Shown here piece after piece: positions 8,396 through 17,526 of a stretch of 50,382 bases of DNA. How positions within the stretch are numbered: position 1 is the first letter of the stretch; each line of letters starts with the position of its first letter. The translations under genes and the position numbers were made by a program. The notes under the pieces are model-generated. The model searched no databases, had not been told where the DNA came from, and worked only from the letters and a program-made list of their open reading frames with translations. The stretch is from WRIS01 sp050945135 (GTDB taxonomy: Bacteria > Actinomycetota > Coriobacteriia > Coriobacteriales > Eggerthellaceae): NCBI GenBank assembly GCA_050945135.1, contig JBMNSJ010000009.1, positions 1 through 50,382 of the forward strand, in the 5' to 3' direction.

Positions 8396-9736
8396 ATGTC
8401 TTCTTGCGCGTCAATATTGCAAGCTCGTATTCATTTCATAACCCTTGGTTGTGCAAAGAACGAGGTTGATACCTTTCATATGAGAAATAGGGTTACGGCA
8501 GCTGGTTTTTCTCTTGTGGAAGATTCTAGCTTTGCGGATGTCATAGTTATTAATACCTGTTCGTTTATCCAATCTGCTACCGAGGAAAGCTTGGAAGCGA
8601 TCTTTGATGCTGCTGATCTTCCGATGATTAAAAAAGGCGAAGCCTTATTAGTAGTTGCTGGTTGCATGCCTGCGCGCTACGGCAATGAATTACAGGATGA
8701 ACTGCAAGAGGTCAAAACATTTATTCCCTGCTCTAAAGAAGACGATATCGTTGAAATTATCCAGGCAGTGCTTAATGCAAAGACACGGTTAAAGACTGAA
8801 AAAAATGGATGTGTTCCTACTGATGGAATTGACGACCGATATTGGCCGACGCCTTCTGCGTACGTAAAAATATCAGAAGGATGTGACCGCTTTTGTACCT
8901 ATTGCGCAATCCCAATGATACGAGGCCCGTACTGGAGCTTCAAACCTGATTCTATAGAACGTGAAGTTGCTAGTCTTATCGAGCAAGGTATTCGAGAAAT
9001 TGTGCTCGTCGCTCAGGACAGTGGCCGATGGGGCTTAGACTTGCCTGATCAACCACGGCTTTCAGATCTATTAGACTTGCTTGCAACGAAACATCCCAAT
9101 ACCTGGTTTCGCGTAATGTATATCCAGCCCGAAGGAGTCACCGACGAGCTATTATCAGTTGTTGATTCTCACGATAATATTTGCCCCTATTTCGATATTC
9201 CACTCCAGCACGTTGACGAGGATATTCTTGAAGCAATGAATCGTTCGGGATCTATGGGTGAATATCTTGAGCTCGTAGAACGAATGCGTTCTCGCGTGCG
9301 CAATGTGGCTCTTCGTACAACTCTGATTGCAGGATTTCCAGGAGAGAGCGAAGAAGCGCATCAAAAGCTCTGTGATTTTTTGGAAGAAGCTGAGTTCGAT
9401 TATGTGGGGGTGTTCCCGTATTCTGCAGAAGAGGGAACAGAAGCTGCATCATATGAAAATCAGCTATCTGATGAGGTAAAGGCTGAACGTGCTCAGCAAC
9501 TTCGAGACATCGCCGATACCGTTAGCTTTTCTCGTATTGAGAAGCATGTAGGAAATAGGTATCCTGTTTTGATGCTAGGTCGGGAGGAAGATGGACAGCT
9601 GTACGGACGCACGCAACAGCAAGCTCCCGATGTCGATGGTGTGGTTTACGCCGATAAGGGTGAAGTGGGTAGTATTGTCATGATGGAGATTGTAGATACA
9701 GTATTGTATGAGTTGGAAGGTGAGTCTTGTGACTAA
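8396..9736 (+). CDS. rimO: Ribosomal protein uS12 (Asp88) methylthiotransferase
   Basis: RimO adds a methylthio group to the conserved aspartate of ribosomal protein S12 using two [4Fe-4S] clusters and S-adenosylmethionine. The 446 residues show the N-terminal UPF0004 domain (ITLGCAKNEVDT, first cluster Cys near 19, 55 and 88), the radical-SAM motif C163-x3-C167-x2-C170 (CDRFCTYCAIPMIRG), and a C-terminal TRAM domain. The SLGCAKN-type start and the RGPY sequence after the triad favour RimO over MiaB, which is separately present at 16136. No strong ribosome binding site is seen before ATG 8396; a slightly later start is possible. Confidence 0.93.
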   Translation: MSSCASILQARIHFITLGCAKNEVDTFHMRNRVTAAGFSLVEDSSFADVIVINTCSFIQSATEESLEAIFDAADLPMIKKGEALLVVAGCMPARYGNELQDELQEVKTFIPCSKEDDIVEIIQAVLNAKTRLKTEKNGCVPTDGIDDRYWPTPSAYVKISEGCDRFCTYCAIPMIRGPYWSFKPDSIEREVASLIEQGIREIVLVAQDSGRWGLDLPDQPRLSDLLDLLATKHPNTWFRVMYIQPEGVTDELLSVVDSHDNICPYFDIPLQHVDEDILEAMNRSGSMGEYLELVERMRSRVRNVALRTTLIAGFPGESEEAHQKLCDFLEEAEFDYVGVFPYSAEEGTEAASYENQLSDEVKAERAQQLRDIADTVSFSRIEKHVGNRYPVLMLGREEDGQLYGRTQQQAPDVDGVVYADKGEVGSIVMMEIVDTVLYELEGESCD

Positions 9737-10901
9737 CGAGGTTGCCCCTCAGGAGAAGTTGTGGACTCCCGCAAATATTGTGACGCTGCTCAGAATATGT
9801 TTGATACCACTTTTTGTAGTGGCTTTACTCAGTCCTTGGCCAACCTGGTTATTCCCTGATTATCCAGAGCTCTTATCTTGGAAAGAATGGATTGCTGCTG
9901 GTATCTTTATTATTCTGGCCGCTTCTGATGCTCTTGATGGTTACCTGGCGCGTAGTAGGGATGAAATAACGAATTTCGGAAAATTTATGGACCCTCTCGC
10001 CGACAAGATTTTGGTTGCGGCAGCTTTACTTGCTCTTGTAGAGCTGAGCGTTTTGCCTTCATGGGTTGCGCTTGTTATTCTTTGCCGCGAGTTTATTGTT
10101 TCGGGTTTGCGAATGGTGGCAGCAACACAAGGAGTGGTAATTGCTGCAAGTTGGTATGGAAAAGCAAAAACCGTATCGCAAATTATCGCTATCGTATTAT
10201 TCATTATCAAGGACAACCATATGGTTGCCGATTTTTCGGTAGTTCTCAGTGACAGGCTGTATGTTATCTCATGGATTGTCATGATAGTTGCGCTCATTCT
10301 TACCATTATTTCTATGCTTGATTATTTTGCAAAAGCTAAAACGGTCTTGGGCTTCGGACGTGATAACTCCGAAGAAGACAACTTACACAATCCTGTCAAC
10401 CGTGCTCAAATGCAGGCATCTGCCGAAGTTCTTGCCCAAATGGTTTTATCTACAGCAGAGCAGCGGGGGTATACAATTGCTACGGCAGAGAGTTGCACAG
10501 GAGGTCTCATTTCGGCTACCTTAACCGCAATTCCCGGTAGTTCGAAGGTGGTCAAAGGGGCCATTGTTAGCTATTCAAATGAAGTAAAACATGATCAACT
10601 CTGCGTAAGTTCAGAGGACTTAGCTCAGTTTGGTGCGGTCAGCGAAGAGGTTGCCTGTGCTATGGCTCGTGGTGTGAGAGAGTCTCTGTCGGTTGATATG
10701 GCTGTGTCGGTCACCGGAATAGCTGGACCAGATGGAGGAAGTTCGCTCAAGCCAGTAGGCACCGTGTGGATTGGTTTTGCGGACGCTGAAGGAGTGCATG
10801 CGGAGGTCTTTCATTTTAAGGGAGACAGAGAATCGATTCGCGATGAAGCTACGATGCAAGCTTTGGTGTGCCTCAAAGACAATATGAAACTCACATCGTA
10901 A
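9729..10901 (+). CDS. pgsA: PgsA-CinA fusion: CDP-diacylglycerol-glycerol-3-phosphate phosphatidyltransferase with nicotinamide-nucleotide amidase domain
   Basis: Residues ~10-205 form a multispan CDP-alcohol phosphatidyltransferase with the full motif from D67 to D92 (DALDGYLAR, then G, D and D at the usual spacing), so it should make phosphatidylglycerol phosphate. After a ~20-residue acidic linker, residues ~228-390 are a CinA C-terminal (PncC) domain with AESCTGG (S255), SYSNEVK (K287) and GIAGPDGG, which deamidates nicotinamide mononucleotide. The frame is uninterrupted. These are usually separate adjacent genes (pgsA-cinA-recA). The N-terminal molybdopterin-like CinA domain is absent. 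The GTG at 9729 is chosen for GGAAGGTGAG upstream; it overlaps the rimO stop. An ATG at 9708 is an alternative. Confidence 0.9.
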   Translation: MTNEVAPQEKLWTPANIVTLLRICLIPLFVVALLSPWPTWLFPDYPELLSWKEWIAAGIFIILAASDALDGYLARSRDEITNFGKFMDPLADKILVAAALLALVELSVLPSWVALVILCREFIVSGLRMVAATQGVVIAASWYGKAKTVSQIIAIVLFIIKDNHMVADFSVVLSDRLYVISWIVMIVALILTIISMLDYFAKAKTVLGFGRDNSEEDNLHNPVNRAQMQASAEVLAQMVLSTAEQRGYTIATAESCTGGLISATLTAIPGSSKVVKGAIVSYSNEVKHDQLCVSSEDLAQFGAVSEEVACAMARGVRESLSVDMAVSVTGIAGPDGGSSLKPVGTVWIGFADAEGVHAEVFHFKGDRESIRDEATMQALVCLKDNMKLTS

Positions 10902-11030
10902 AAAACTTTAGAATAATTTGTATGAGGTTTACCAGGCATGTAAGAACCATGCATAAAATCTGTATGGTTTAGGCAAGGTTTCTGTAAGAATGCTCTCCTA
11001 AGATAATCGAAGAAAAATTTGGCAATGTTC

Positions 11031-11058
11031 TTGACCTCCAAACAAATGTTCGTATAAT
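11031..11058 (+). promoter_or_regulatory. recA promoter with SOS (LexA) box in the spacer
   Basis: TTGACC (11031-11036) and TATAAT (11053-11058) are separated by 16 bases. The spacer ends with CAAACAAATGTTCG (11039-11052), which matches the Gram-positive/actinobacterial SOS consensus CGAACRNRYGTTYG at all but one position. LexA bound here would block RNA polymerase. lexA itself is in this window. Confidence 0.85.
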
Positions 11059-11103
11059 GAGGTTAGCAAACAGAGCATAAACGAAGCACTATAAGGAGAA
11101 CCG

Positions 11104-12186
11104 ATGAACAAGGACAAGCTACAGACCTTAAAAATCACTACGGACCAAATTGAAAGTAAATTTGGACGAGGTGCCATCATGAAATATGGCGATGGCGACA
11201 TGATTCTTGAAATGGGTGTCATTCCGACCGGAGCGCTTCCGCTTGATGCTGCATTAGGAATAGGCGGTGTTCCACGTGGGCGTATCATCGAGATTTACGG
11301 TCCCGAAGCTAGCGGTAAAACAACTCTAGCTCTTCAAATTCTGGCCGAGTCTCAAGCGCAAGGAGGCATTGTTGCTTTTATCGACGCCGAGCATGCGTTA
11401 GATCCCGTCTATGCTGCTCGTCTTGGTGTTGATATTGATGAAGTCCTTATTTCTCAGCCAGATACAGGAGAACAAGCGCTTGAAATTTGTGACATGCTTG
11501 TTCGGAGTGGTGCTATTGATTGCATCGTTATCGACTCGGTTGCCGCCTTGGTTCCTCGCGTTGAAATTGAGGGAGAGATTGGCGATAGCAATGTAGGCCT
11601 TCAGGCTCGCTTAATGTCTCAAGCTTTACGTAAGCTTGCTGGCTCTTTATCGAAGTCAAACACTACCTGTATTTTCATTAATCAGCTCCGTGAAAAAATC
11701 GGTGTTATGTTTGGAAGTCCAGAAACAACAACAGGCGGTCGTGCCTTAAAGTTCTTCTCGAGTGTTCGCATTGATGTGCGTCGTATCGATTCAATTAAAA
11801 AAGATGGAGAGCTCATCGGAAATCGAGTACGAGCTAAAGTAGTCAAGAACAAGGTCGCTCCTCCTTTTAGACAGGCAGAGTTTGACTTGATGTATGGTGA
11901 GGGGATATCGCGCGAAGGCTGTATAGTTGATATGGGTGTTGATGCTGGCATTGTAAAGAAGAGTGGCGCTTGGTATACCTACGGCGAAGAACGACTTGGT
12001 CAGGGGCGTGAAGCGGCAAAAGCTCTCCTGCATGCAAATCCAGATTTACGTGACGAAATCGAGTTTAAGGTACGTGAAGAGTTAGGCCTTCACGCTGCAT
12101 CAGATCAGGCAAGTCAAGAAGAATCAAAAGAAGCAGCTACAAAGGTAAAAGCAGAAGAAAAGGCTAAAACAGCTTCTAAGGCTTAA
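11104..12186 (+). CDS. recA: Recombinase A
   Basis: RecA forms filaments on single-stranded DNA for strand exchange and promotes LexA self-cleavage. The 360-residue protein has the Walker A sequence GPEASGKTT (66-74), the MAW-type EIYGPE region before it, and loop region FINQLREKIGVMFGSPETTTGG. The C-terminal tail is Lys/Glu/Ala-rich, as usual. An AAGGAGA site lies 5 bases before ATG 11104. The promoter has an SOS box (11039-11052). recX follows after 8 bases, so the two are co-transcribed. Confidence 0.97.
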   Translation: MNKDKLQTLKITTDQIESKFGRGAIMKYGDGDMILEMGVIPTGALPLDAALGIGGVPRGRIIEIYGPEASGKTTLALQILAESQAQGGIVAFIDAEHALDPVYAARLGVDIDEVLISQPDTGEQALEICDMLVRSGAIDCIVIDSVAALVPRVEIEGEIGDSNVGLQARLMSQALRKLAGSLSKSNTTCIFINQLREKIGVMFGSPETTTGGRALKFFSSVRIDVRRIDSIKKDGELIGNRVRAKVVKNKVAPPFRQAEFDLMYGEGISREGCIVDMGVDAGIVKKSGAWYTYGEERLGQGREAAKALLHANPDLRDEIEFKVREELGLHAASDQASQEESKEAATKVKAEEKAKTASKA

Positions 12187-12194
12187 TTGATTCC

Positions 12195-12734
12195 ATGCCA
12201 TTTATTACCGAAGAATACTGCAAAAAACTTCTCGCAGATACGGTACAGGTATCAGGTTTACCCACCGAACAAGACCCTGATACTTGTACTGAGCTCTTTG
12301 CTAAAATCGTTCGTCTCGTGCAGGTTCGAGATCGTTCGGTAAAGGAGCTCCGTAATCGTCTCTTGAAAAACGATGCAGATCCTACCGACGTTGAATCTGC
12401 TCTTGCTCGCGCACTTGACTGTGGTCTTCTCGACGATCAGCGCTTTGCTGAAACACTAATCATCTCTCGCAAAAATGCTGGAAGGGGCAGAGCGGGAATT
12501 GAGCGTGAGCTAGAAGAAAACGATATAGATTCTTCTCAAATTTCAGGCTGGCCCGAAGAGTATTTTCCTAGTGAAGAGGAAGAGGTTCTTCGTGCTTGCG
12601 CGCTATTAGAGCGAAGACCTCCTACGGCAAAAAATAAACGCGAGGCTGCTTACAGAAAACTTGTCTCGAAGGGGTATGCATCTTCGCTCGCTTCACGAGC
12701 GGCACGCATTTGGTTCGAATCTCAAGACTCATAA
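12195..12734 (+). CDS. recX: Regulatory protein RecX
   Basis: RecX binds RecA filaments and modulates their activity. The 179-residue protein has the three-helix repeats of the family: VRDRSVKELRNRLLKND, then ALARALDCGLLDDQRFAETLI, then KREAAYRKLVSKGYAS. It begins 8 bases after the recA stop with no strong ribosome binding site, so its translation may depend on recA. The gene is expected to be in the SOS-controlled recA transcript. The middle part has an acidic stretch (FPSEEEEVLRAC). Confidence 0.88.
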   Translation: MPFITEEYCKKLLADTVQVSGLPTEQDPDTCTELFAKIVRLVQVRDRSVKELRNRLLKNDADPTDVESALARALDCGLLDDQRFAETLIISRKNAGRGRAGIERELEENDIDSSQISGWPEEYFPSEEEEVLRACALLERRPPTAKNKREAAYRKLVSKGYASSLASRAARIWFESQDS

Positions 12735-12921
12735 AACTTGTTTGATGCGAGGAGATGCAGTCGATAGTGTGCGAATGCTGCTGATTTAAAGAGTTTTCGA
12801 GGCGTTCTTTTACAAATCCCTAGACAAGGTTTATGATGGTAAACAGCTTGAATAGCCGTACCTTCGTGGTATTTATGATATAGAAAACTAAATATCTTAC
12901 TTATATTGGGATCGTCTATTC

Positions 12922-12948
12922 ATGCCAGCTGTCTGCCTGGCATTTTTT
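12922..12948 (+). terminator. Rho-independent terminator after recX
   Basis: ATGCCAG (12922-12928) pairs with CTGGCAT (12937-12943) across an 8-base loop, followed by a run of six T. It would end the recA-recX transcript. The rest of the 269-base gap to rny shows no gene. Confidence 0.75.
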
Positions 12949-13003
12949 ATGCAAAGACACGGCTGCAATTTAACTAATAAATATCTATGGAAAGGGGGAG
13001 CGA

Positions 13004-14536
13004 ATGCCAGAATTTTTATGGCTCATTATCGGAGCTATCGTCGGTATCGCTCTCGGCTTTGTTATCGCACGCTTTCTCGTTAATGCATCGACGAAGCGTG
13101 CTGCTCAGGAAGCAGAAACTGTGCTTTCTGACGCAAAAAAGCAAGCCGAAACACTACGTCGTGAGGCGGTAGTCGAAGCTAAAGATGAAGTATTAAAACT
13201 AAAGCAGGATGCAGAAAATGAAAACAGAGAGCGTATGCGTGAAGCACGTTCTGCTGAAAATCGTATTGCACAAAGAGAGGAATCGCTCGATCGCCGAGTA
13301 GAAACACTTGATGCCCGCGAGCATCAAATATCCTCACAGCAAGGTCAAATTGAAAAGCAAATGAAGGATTTATCAGCATTAAGTGCTGAAGCAAATGCTC
13401 GCCTCGAGCGAATTGCGGGTATGACTCCAAGCGATGCAAAGAAAGAGATGCTCGAAGGACTCAAAGAAGAAGTCGTTGCCGAGCAGGCTACTATCATTCG
13501 CGATGCTGAGGCTCGTACTCGTGCTGAGGCGGAAAAGAAATCTCAAGAGATTTTAAGCTTGGCAATTCAGCGAGTTGCAGCTGATCACTCTGCCGAGAAT
13601 ACGGTATCTACCATTCATATCCCTTCCGATGATTTGAAAGGTCGTATCATTGGTAGAGAGGGTAGAAATGTTCGTTCTTTTGAGCAGCTAACTGGTACCA
13701 ACCTTATTATCGATGATACTCCTGAGTGCGTTACGATTTCTTGTTTCGATCCAGTCCGAAGAGAAATCGGTCGAGTAACTATGGAAAACCTTATTTCTGA
13801 CGGGCGTATTCATCCAGCTCGAATTGAAGAAATGTTCGGTAAGGCTGAGGAGTTTGTCAATCAGCGCGTTCAGGAAGCCGGAGAGCAAGCTGTTTTTGAC
13901 ACGGGAATTCATGATCTTCATCCTGAACTAGTAAAAACTCTTGGTCGCTTGCGTTATCGCACCTCATATGGGCAAAACGTATTAAACCACTCACTTGAGG
14001 TTGCTTATCTTTGTGGCGTCATGGCAGCAGAGCTCGGCCTAAATCCGGTGCGTTTTAAGCGTGCAGGCTTGCTCCATGATCTTGGCAAGGCGGTCGACCA
14101 TGAGGTTGAAGGAAGCCATGCGGTAATTGGTGCAGATTTAGCTCGTCGTTTTGGAGAGAAGCCAGATATTGTTCACGCTATCGAGGCTCATCACAACGAT
14201 GTCGATCCTAGCTCAGTTATTGATGTTTTAGTTCAAGCTGCTGATGCTGTTTCTGCAGCTCGACCTGGTGCGCGAAAAGAAACTCTTGATTCTTATATTA
14301 AACGCCTGGAAAAACTTGAAGAAATTGCCAACAGTCACAAAGGTGTCGAAAGAACCTACGCAATTCAGGCAGGACGTGAAGTGCGTGTTATGGTTACTCC
14401 CGAGACGGTCGACGAAGCTTCCACTGTGGTACTTGCTCACGACATTGCTCATCAAATTGAGAGCGAAATGCAGTATCCTGGCCAGGTAAAAGTTGTTGTT
14501 ATCCGCGAAAGCCGCGCTGTAGATTACGCAAAGTAA
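13004..14536 (+). CDS. rny: Ribonuclease Y
   Basis: RNase Y is a membrane-anchored endoribonuclease that starts decay of many mRNAs. The 510-residue protein has an N-terminal membrane helix (residues ~3-24), a long charged coiled coil to about 185, a KH domain (LKGRIIGREGRNVRSFEQLT, near 205-225) and an HD domain (H-D in LLHDLGKAVDHE, near 357). Length and order match the family. The ATG has AAAGGGGGAG upstream. Upstream is the recX terminator, so rny starts a new unit with the GHKL ATPase gene 3 bases behind it. Confidence 0.96.
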   Translation: MPEFLWLIIGAIVGIALGFVIARFLVNASTKRAAQEAETVLSDAKKQAETLRREAVVEAKDEVLKLKQDAENENRERMREARSAENRIAQREESLDRRVETLDAREHQISSQQGQIEKQMKDLSALSAEANARLERIAGMTPSDAKKEMLEGLKEEVVAEQATIIRDAEARTRAEAEKKSQEILSLAIQRVAADHSAENTVSTIHIPSDDLKGRIIGREGRNVRSFEQLTGTNLIIDDTPECVTISCFDPVRREIGRVTMENLISDGRIHPARIEEMFGKAEEFVNQRVQEAGEQAVFDTGIHDLHPELVKTLGRLRYRTSYGQNVLNHSLEVAYLCGVMAAELGLNPVRFKRAGLLHDLGKAVDHEVEGSHAVIGADLARRFGEKPDIVHAIEAHHNDVDPSSVIDVLVQAADAVSAARPGARKETLDSYIKRLEKLEEIANSHKGVERTYAIQAGREVRVMVTPETVDEASTVVLAHDIAHQIESEMQYPGQVKVVVIRESRAVDYAK

Positions 14537-14539
14537 AAA

Positions 14540-15634
14540 ATGGACAAATCCTTAGCATCATTTGTTGAAGAGGTTTGTGGCGACAGCCATCTTCGGGTCG
14601 AGCAAGACCTCGGAGATGGCTTCGTTGTATTGCGAAGCTCAGAGGCTGAACGGCGTCAAGCAAAACACGATGTGCGTTGCAGCGAAGATATTATTATCGA
14701 AATGCTGCGCAATTCACGAGATGCGGGAGCTCGCAACATCTTCGTTGCGCTGTCTCGCGAAGGCTCAATACGTCGGATTTGCGTTATCGACGACGGAGCG
14801 GGCATACCTGAGACGCTCCACGAACGCGTATTTGAGCCTCGTATCACATCAAAGCTCAATACCATGCATGTGGACAAGTGGGGGGTTCACGGAAGGGGAA
14901 TGGCGCTCTTCTCGATTAAGGAAAATTCACAGCAGGCCCGTGTAATCGAGTCTTCTCCTGAAAATGGAAGCTCTATTTTTGTCGAGGTCAATCTCGATTC
15001 TCTGGGAGAAAAAACCGATCAGTCCAGTATGCCGGTATGTATGCTTGACGACGAAGAGGGTTTGATAATCAGGGGACCGCATAACATAAATCGAACTATT
15101 GCAGAATTTGCCTATGAGAGCAAAGAACTTTGTCATGTCTACTATGGCTCGCCAAGCGATATCGTTGCTGGTCTTTTTCTTTTTGGTCAGTCAAGTCTCA
15201 CAAAGACCGAGCGCGCCTTTTGTGATAAAGCGCAGGACTTAGCTCTCACGAAGCGGCTTGCGATTGCTGCTGATGCCTCAGAGCTTAGGCAGCTAGCAGA
15301 AGATATAGGCCTCTCAATTTCTGAGCGTTCAGCACGTAGGGTAATTGACGGAGACATCAAGGCGCCTCCTGAGGTGTATGAAGCCCTTATGTCTGCTATT
15401 CAGCGACCAAACGAAAGAAGGCATGCTAAAGCGACAGATATAGGCAAAACCCTTATCAAAGACCGTCGAGGTCTTAAAATCCATTCTGATGATTTAGAGG
15501 CTTTTACTACGCAGATAAAACAGGCGTATCAAGAGCTTGCAGAAAAGTACTATTTGGAAGACAGCGTCGAGCCAGAAGTTCGAGTTTTGGGCAATCGAAT
15601 CGAGATTCAAATTGATTTTGATAAGATTCGTTAA
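14540..15634 (+). CDS. GHKL-type ATP-binding protein of unknown role, linked to rny and spoVS
   Basis: The 364-residue protein has a Bergerat-fold ATPase at its N-terminal half. The N box has E54 and N58 (EMLRNSRDAGA), the G1 box is DDGAGIP (84-90), and the G2 box is GVHGRGMAL (115-123). No histidine phosphoacceptor, sensor or membrane segment is seen, so it is not an ordinary sensor kinase; it is closer in layout to MutL/Hsp90-like ATPases, but I recognise no named family. Residues ~245-295 (LRQLAEDIGLSISERSARRV and on) look like a helix-turn-helix. It starts 3 bases after rny and precedes spoVS, the slot that ymdB fills in Bacillus. Translational coupling with rny suggests a joint role in RNA or signalling; that is inference. 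Confidence 0.72.
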   Translation: MDKSLASFVEEVCGDSHLRVEQDLGDGFVVLRSSEAERRQAKHDVRCSEDIIIEMLRNSRDAGARNIFVALSREGSIRRICVIDDGAGIPETLHERVFEPRITSKLNTMHVDKWGVHGRGMALFSIKENSQQARVIESSPENGSSIFVEVNLDSLGEKTDQSSMPVCMLDDEEGLIIRGPHNINRTIAEFAYESKELCHVYYGSPSDIVAGLFLFGQSSLTKTERAFCDKAQDLALTKRLAIAADASELRQLAEDIGLSISERSARRVIDGDIKAPPEVYEALMSAIQRPNERRHAKATDIGKTLIKDRRGLKIHSDDLEAFTTQIKQAYQELAEKYYLEDSVEPEVRVLGNRIEIQIDFDKIR

Positions 15635-15761
15635 AGTTGCGAACGACACAAGAAATCGCTAGAATGGGCGAATGCGATTAATGCAGGTAAGCTAACGTAG
15701 CAGCATGAAATGTAGTAAAACGCCGTTAAGACGAACCATAAATGAAAAAAAAGGAATGCTC

Positions 15762-16115
15762 GTGGCTAATGCTCCCGAACAAAAGCCGGAAATCGGCTGT
15801 CTAAAAGTCTCATCAAAATCCTCTCCTGCCTCAGTTGCTGGCGCTATTGCGGGCATGATTAAAGACGGAGCGAATGTTGAGATTCAATCTGTCGGCGCTG
15901 GTGCAGTAAATCAAGCAGTTAAAGCTATTGCCATCTCTAGGGGTTTTCTGTCTCCGATAGGAATTGAAATTGCCTGTGTCCCTTCTTTTGCCGATATTGT
16001 CATTGACGGCGAATACAGAACGGCAATTCGATTTACCGTAGAACCTCGCTACACTCGTGGCGTTTACAATTCATCTGATCTTACTCAGGAATCTGGCACG
16101 GAGATCGATTCTTAG
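15762..16115 (+). CDS. spoVS: Stage V sporulation protein S homologue
   Basis: The 117-residue product contains a complete SpoVS/Alba-like domain: LKVSSKSSPASVAGAIAG, then VGAGAVNQAVKAIAISRGF, then the IDGEYRTAIRF end. Bacillus SpoVS is 86 residues and affects septation and sporulation; homologues are common in non-sporulating bacteria. The GTG at 15762 has AAAAGGA seven bases upstream and is chosen over the ATG at 15756, which sits directly on that site. There is a ~30-residue tail after VEPRYT, rich in Ser and Glu, that the Bacillus protein lacks. No other sporulation gene is seen. It lies between the GHKL ATPase and miaB. Confidence 0.85.
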   Translation: MANAPEQKPEIGCLKVSSKSSPASVAGAIAGMIKDGANVEIQSVGAGAVNQAVKAIAISRGFLSPIGIEIACVPSFADIVIDGEYRTAIRFTVEPRYTRGVYNSSDLTQESGTEIDS

Positions 16116-16135
16116 AATATGTGCTGGATTAACTA

Positions 16136-17500
16136 ATGCAGGATTGCTTTTCTTACACAACCTTTTGCGTGCGGGCATTTGGCTGCCAAATGAACAAGCA
16201 CGACACCGAGCGAATTGTTGGAATGCTTGAAGCGCTTGGGTATTTCAGAGTTGAAGAATACGAAGAAGCAGACATCATAATCTTTATGACCTGCTGTGTG
16301 CGAGAAGCCGCAGACATACGTTTATTGGGTCAAGTTGCTTCTTTGAAAAATTTGCCCTTGCGCGAGAGCAGTCCTCTATCAAAAAGAATCATTGCAGTGG
16401 GGGGCTGCATTGGGCAGCGAGATGGAGCAAAACTTACCAATGAGTTAAATCATCTGGATGTCGTATTCGGAACTCACAATCTTAAATCTTTGCCGCAGCT
16501 CTTGCAGCGAGTAATAGATGGCGAAAAGCACGAGGTGGAAGTTCTTGATTCATCTCCAAGCTTTCCAACTGATTTACCAATTACAAGAGAACATGAATGG
16601 GCTGCTTGGCTTCCAATAACTATTGGTTGCGATAATTTCTGTTCATACTGCATTGTTCCGCATGTGCGCGGTCGCGAAAAATCAAGACCACTCGAAGAGG
16701 TTATTGCGGAAGCCCAAGGCTATGTTGATGCTGGTGTAAAAGAAATCACTCTTCTTGGACAAAATGTAAATTCATACGGACGCGATTTATATGGTTCACC
16801 TCGATTCGTTGATGTATTGCGTGGCGTTGATCAGACGGGCTTGAAACGTTTGCGTTTTGCAACAAGTCATCCAAAAGATCTCAATGATGAGGTAATAGCC
16901 TGTTTCGGTAGTTTAGCTTCCGTCATGCCTGCTCTACATTTACCTATCCAAGCAGGTTCTAACAAAATTCTGAAGGCAATGAATAGACGCTATACGCTTG
17001 AGCATTATCGCGGTCTTGTTGATAAGCTGCGCAAGACGCGTCCTGACATCGCATTGTCAACCGATATCATAGTTGGCTTCCCTGGAGAAACTGAAGAAGA
17101 TTTTCTTCAGACCTATGAGGCTGTCAAAGAATTTAATTATTCTCAGGTGTTTACTTTTATATACTCGAAAAGAGAAGGAACACCTGCGGCAAACATGATC
17201 GATGAAACTCCCCGTGAAGTAATCCAGGATAGATTCAATCGATTGGTAGAGCTGGTACAAGAAAAGGCTTATGAGCAGAATCAAGCTGATGCGGGAGGGA
17301 TTGTTGAGGTCTTAGTCGAGGGGCCCTCTAAGCGCAATCCGCGCATACTGAGTGGAAGAAGCCCCAAAAACCAAACAGTTCATGCGTCTCTTACTTCTGA
17401 CACTAGCGCTGATGAACTAGCAGGTCAGTTTGTGAAGGTAAGGGTCAACGAGGCAAAAACCTGGTATTTGTCGGGTGATGTAATTAGTGAGAATGATTAG
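16136..17500 (+). CDS. miaB: tRNA-2-methylthio-N6-dimethylallyladenosine synthase
   Basis: MiaB methylthiolates i6A37 in tRNAs reading UNN codons. The 454 residues show the N-terminal cluster domain (RAFGCQMNKHDTE), the radical-SAM triad C165-x3-C169-x2-C172 (CDNFCSYCIVPHVRG) and a TRAM domain at the C-terminus. GCQMN and VPHVRGRE are MiaB-type and separate it from RimO at 8396. No good ribosome binding site precedes ATG 16136. miaA, which makes its substrate base, follows after 26 bases. Confidence 0.95.
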   Translation: MQDCFSYTTFCVRAFGCQMNKHDTERIVGMLEALGYFRVEEYEEADIIIFMTCCVREAADIRLLGQVASLKNLPLRESSPLSKRIIAVGGCIGQRDGAKLTNELNHLDVVFGTHNLKSLPQLLQRVIDGEKHEVEVLDSSPSFPTDLPITREHEWAAWLPITIGCDNFCSYCIVPHVRGREKSRPLEEVIAEAQGYVDAGVKEITLLGQNVNSYGRDLYGSPRFVDVLRGVDQTGLKRLRFATSHPKDLNDEVIACFGSLASVMPALHLPIQAGSNKILKAMNRRYTLEHYRGLVDKLRKTRPDIALSTDIIVGFPGETEEDFLQTYEAVKEFNYSQVFTFIYSKREGTPAANMIDETPREVIQDRFNRLVELVQEKAYEQNQADAGGIVEVLVEGPSKRNPRILSGRSPKNQTVHASLTSDTSADELAGQFVKVRVNEAKTWYLSGDVISEND

Positions 17501-17526
17501 ACTTGCAGCGATAGATTTGGTTTGCG

